DNA of 44,658 nucleotides from a bacterium. Lineage in GTDB: Bacteria > Electryoneota > Electryoneia > Electryoneales > Electryoneaceae. Shown here one piece after another: positions 41,889 to 44,658 of this stretch. The notes beneath the pieces were generated by a model that saw only the letters and a list, made by a program, of their open reading frames with translations, did no database searches and was not told where the DNA came from. The number at the start of each line of letters is the position of its first letter. Position 1 is the stretch's first letter. The stretch covers positions 1-44,658 of the forward strand of contig JAIOHU010000079.1 of assembly GCA_019912845.1 (NCBI GenBank), in the 5' to 3' direction. Both the position numbers and the translations under genes were made by a program.

Positions 41889-44658
41889 TCACTTCAGCAA
41901 CTGAATCCGTTGCGTGAGTGTCTGTTCTCCGGCGGTGGAAACCTGGATAAAATAGTAGCCACTGCTCAAATTTTCACCCGAAAACTGAAAATGATGCACT
42001 CCAGATTGATATGGTCGATCTGCCAGAGTGGAAATGTGTTGTCCGAGGACATTGTAGATTTCTATTGAAAGTCTGCCATACTGAGGAAGCGCAACCGAAA
42101 GCTGTACCTCATGGTTGAACGGATTAGGGTAAAGACTGGCGATTTCAAATTTTTCAGGATTCCCGGCAGTTTCACTCCAAATAACCGGATTCAGGCTGAT
42201 GTCACGATAAAAAGCTCCCAGATCTGCGATGGTATCATCAGGATCAAAGGCTGTCTCGGGATTGCCCGCATCGATGCAGGGAGAACCTTCTCGTAACAGG
42301 ATCGAATCATTCTGAATCGGGTAAAAAGTTGGCGCAAGGAAGATATTGTACATGATATCGCAAGGATCGCCATTCTGGTTCTGTGAGTTCAGATTGTGGA
42401 ATCCGGGCGGGCTTGATCCGAGAATATGATTAAGATTTGCCGGGTAAAAGTCTGAGTATTCGAGGTCAATATCACTGCGATTATCGATGTACATCGCCAT
42501 GCCGTTATTGAAAAAGATGCAGTTACTCACCAACGCCGTTGACGCACCCCGTATGGAAATCGCACCCTCGCTGTCCTGAACTGTGTCATTGTCGTAGAGT
42601 GTGCAGTGACGTATTGCCAGGCTGGACTGATTCTGGATTGCTATTGCAGCACCTCGTTCTCCAGTGTTGTCACGGAAAACATTACGTTGAAAACTGATGT
42701 GATCGGGCGAATTGAATACACATATTGCACCCCCTTCGGTCGCATAATTGTAACCGAACCAGCTACGTGAAATGCTTACAGACGATGAATCAATATAAAC
42801 TGCCCCTCCTTGCCCCGCTTCATTTCTAGTGAATTTACACTCATTAATAATAGCATCGCCATTTTGAATATAGATGGCAGCACCTTGAGAATTTGTCAGG
42901 TTAAAAGTGAAGAAACATTCATCAACCCAAATCGAAGAATTGACCACTCTTATGGCAGATTCATCGGCATCTCTGAAGGTACAATGCTGTAGGAGGGACT
43001 CTTCTGCCGACGTGTTATCAAACCGAATTCCTGCCCATGATTGATGGTTGTATCGCTCTTCGAAAACGATCGGATTATCATCATCACCAAGAGCTTCGAG
43101 ATAACCATGAATTGTCAGTGATGATCCCTCACCAAAACGCATGACAGCTCCTGGCTCCAGACGCAGGGTATCCTGATCAGCAACAAACGATTCTCCATCG
43201 AAAATATAAGTTCCTGCTTCCCATCGACCTGAAATCTGCCCACTGAGACCAATAATATCAAGCGTGTTTGCAAGATTAGTATCATCCAGAATCAGTTGAT
43301 TGAAAAGTGTATCAGGGTAAAATTCAGGATGTGCAAAGACCACGTCATACAATCCCTGCTGCAAATTAATACTGAAGAAACCATTGTCTTGGGTAGCAGC
43401 GGTTTCATCCGCAGCGGAGGGCGATTTGCCAATAAATCGTATTTCAATACCATCATGCTGTTGACGGGTTTCCAGAATGCAGGTACCAGTTACCAGAACT
43501 TCTGGGATCGGTGGAGGTGGATCACCGCCATTCTCCTGATAAAAGAAGAGTGCTCCAAGATCGGGAAGCGTGCCATCAGGGTCTTCTTCACCTTGGAGCG
43601 ACCCGGCATCAATACAGGGCGAATTCTGATTCAAGTTAAAATTCTCCTGACCGACATTTGCAAACCGGGGATTTTCAAAGAAATTGTAAAACAGGTCGCA
43701 TTGTGTACCATTTTGGTTAGTCAATTGAATGTCACCGAGCCAGATTGGCAAAAATCCACCCAGATCACCCTGTGCGTTATTATAGAAATCAGAGTACATG
43801 ATTTCTGGAACTGATTCGTTTACATAAAATCCATAATTTCCAGTGTTATTGGCGAAAATACATTCATGAAAGCTGGGTGTTGAATTGGCGTAAGTGTAAA
43901 CAGCTGATCCCCAACCACCGACATCATTATGAACGAAGGTGCAATTATTAACCTCCGGTGAAGACTCTCCAGTTGCATAAAGCCCACCCCCGCTGTTTTC
44001 TGCAAAATTACCACGGAAGATGCTGTACTCAATGGTGGGATTAGCTTGATTGTAACAATTAACCCCACCACCCCAGGATGCACTCCGATTATTACGGATC
44101 AAACAGTGACTAAGGATCGGGGATGCATTTGATATGTGCATCCCACCGCCAGTTCTCTCGCATTCATTATTGTTGATGGTACAGTTCTCAAAGGTCGGAG
44201 TAGCAAGATTATAGCAGGTAACACCCCCACCCCAGCTCTCTGAGTTGTTATCCTGAATTATGCAATCAATAAAGGTGGGAGCAGAAGCAGTTATATAAAC
44301 ACCACCACCTGAAGTGTTGACATGATTATTTTGAATTAAAGTGTTCTGAATTAGCGGAGCGGAACCATTTGTAATATACACTCCACCGCCATATTGAGCT
44401 TCATTATCTGAGAGAACACAATTATTAATGGTAACCTCATTCAATCCACCAATGTTCAATGCTCCCCAGCTCGCTCCTGAAACCCTGACATAGCTAAGGC
44501 GGCTGGAAACCTCCTCTGTTCCCACAAATGAGATGCTCCGGAAATTTTCGGCATTCTCATAGGGAAGAAAGAGGATCGAATCCTGCTCTGTTCCCTCAGC
44601 AAGCAGAGAACCTGCGACCGTAAGTAAAAATGGTCCATTGAAATGCAGTGTGGTGCCA
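41889..44658 (-). CDS. Secreted parallel beta-helix protein, 5' end outside the window
   Basis: 922 residues visible. The frame is open to the right edge, giving FNGPFLLTVAGSLLAEGTEQ and a SILFLPYENAENFRSISF coil before residue positions that look like a start near 44525, so that start is not real and the N-terminus lies beyond 44658. A first beta-helix has about 24-residue coils (SESWGGGVTCYN, TSGGGVYITASAP) and ends SPCIDAGSLQGEEDPDGTLPD. A carboxypeptidase-regulatory-like module follows (VTGTCILETRQQHDGIEIRF). A second helix ends with a similar SPCIDAGNPE...DPDDTIADLG. The tail is YPNPFNHEVQLSVALPQ...LTQRIQLLK. Polymorphic outer-membrane or adhesin-type function is plausible; no catalytic site was seen. 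Confidence 0.85.
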   Translation of the reverse strand, partial: GTTLHFNGPFLLTVAGSLLAEGTEQDSILFLPYENAENFRSISFVGTEEVSSRLSYVRVSGASWGALNIGGLNEVTINNCVLSDNEAQYGGGVYITNGSAPLIQNTLIQNNHVNTSGGGVYITASAPTFIDCIIQDNNSESWGGGVTCYNLATPTFENCTINNNECERTGGGMHISNASPILSHCLIRNNRSASWGGGVNCYNQANPTIEYSIFRGNFAENSGGGLYATGESSPEVNNCTFVHNDVGGWGSAVYTYANSTPSFHECIFANNTGNYGFYVNESVPEIMYSDFYNNAQGDLGGFLPIWLGDIQLTNQNGTQCDLFYNFFENPRFANVGQENFNLNQNSPCIDAGSLQGEEDPDGTLPDLGALFFYQENGGDPPPPIPEVLVTGTCILETRQQHDGIEIRFIGKSPSAADETAATQDNGFFSINLQQGLYDVVFAHPEFYPDTLFNQLILDDTNLANTLDIIGLSGQISGRWEAGTYIFDGESFVADQDTLRLEPGAVMRFGEGSSLTIHGYLEALGDDDNPIVFEERYNHQSWAGIRFDNTSAEESLLQHCTFRDADESAIRVVNSSIWVDECFFTFNLTNSQGAAIYIQNGDAIINECKFTRNEAGQGGAVYIDSSSVSISRSWFGYNYATEGGAICVFNSPDHISFQRNVFRDNTGERGAAIAIQNQSSLAIRHCTLYDNDTVQDSEGAISIRGASTALVSNCIFFNNGMAMYIDNRSDIDLEYSDFYPANLNHILGSSPPGFHNLNSQNQNGDPCDIMYNIFLAPTFYPIQNDSILLREGSPCIDAGNPETAFDPDDTIADLGAFYRDISLNPVIWSETAGNPEKFEIASLYPNPFNHEVQLSVALPQYGRLSIEIYNVLGQHISTLADRPYQSGVHHFQFSGENLSSGYYFIQVSTAGEQTLTQRIQLLK

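Overview
The window looks like a contig from an uncultured bacterium of the Fibrobacteres-Chlorobi-Bacteroidetes (FCB) superphylum or a neighbouring candidate phylum. The main reason is the number of large secreted proteins that share a C-terminal beta-sandwich tail of the type IX secretion (T9SS) or FlgD-like kind. The tail carries a Y-P-N-P-F-N motif and ends in a basic K-(V/L)-L-x-K pattern. A PorU-like C25 sortase lies on the same contig, and a DUF4301 protein, common in Bacteroidetes relatives, is also present. A species or phylum cannot be fixed from this sequence alone.

Layout. 1-8.2 kb: a minus-strand PorU-like protease, a minus-strand pair made of a VOC (glyoxalase-fold) protein and an amber-interrupted monooxygenase-like gene, a plus-strand LVIVD-propeller secreted protein, and a second VOC paralogue. 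8.2-23.05 kb: ten closely packed plus-strand genes that look like one long operon or a few overlapping ones. They are a secreted hydrolase-like/FN3 protein, tsaB, a CdaA-type diadenylate cyclase, an alkaline-phosphatase-superfamily enzyme, a YfhO-type membrane protein, an orphan histidine kinase, nadB, ddl, a small secreted protein and a lamin-tail protein. Start and stop codons overlap at hydrolase/tsaB and kinase/nadB. 23.25-24.6 kb: a cyclic-2,3-diphosphoglycerate-synthetase-like P-loop protein with its own promoter, an operator-like palindrome and a clear terminator. 24.8-28.5 kb: a second C25-family secreted protein. 28.6-34.8 kb, minus strand: a DUF4301 protein and a 1512-residue lamin-tail protein with four exact-length (196-residue) OB-like repeats. 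35.25-38.4 kb: a MurG fused to a C-terminal HEAT-like domain, overlapping mraY. 38.45-44.66 kb: two minus-strand parallel beta-helix proteins, the second cut by the right window edge, flanking an NpdG-like NADPH:F420 oxidoreductase homologue and a MITE/REP-like dispersed repeat.

How it works together. The window mixes cell-envelope housekeeping (lipid I and lipid II synthesis, D-Ala-D-Ala ligase, c-di-AMP, YfhO and the phosphatase-family enzyme) with a secreted surface proteome and one candidate sortase for it. The observations most worth following up are the MurG-HEAT fusion coupled to mraY, the nested palindromic element at 7994-8069, the palindrome on the promoter of the cPGS-like gene, the exact 588-bp repeats, the amber-interrupted gene, and the C25 protein whose catalytic-His position reads Trp.
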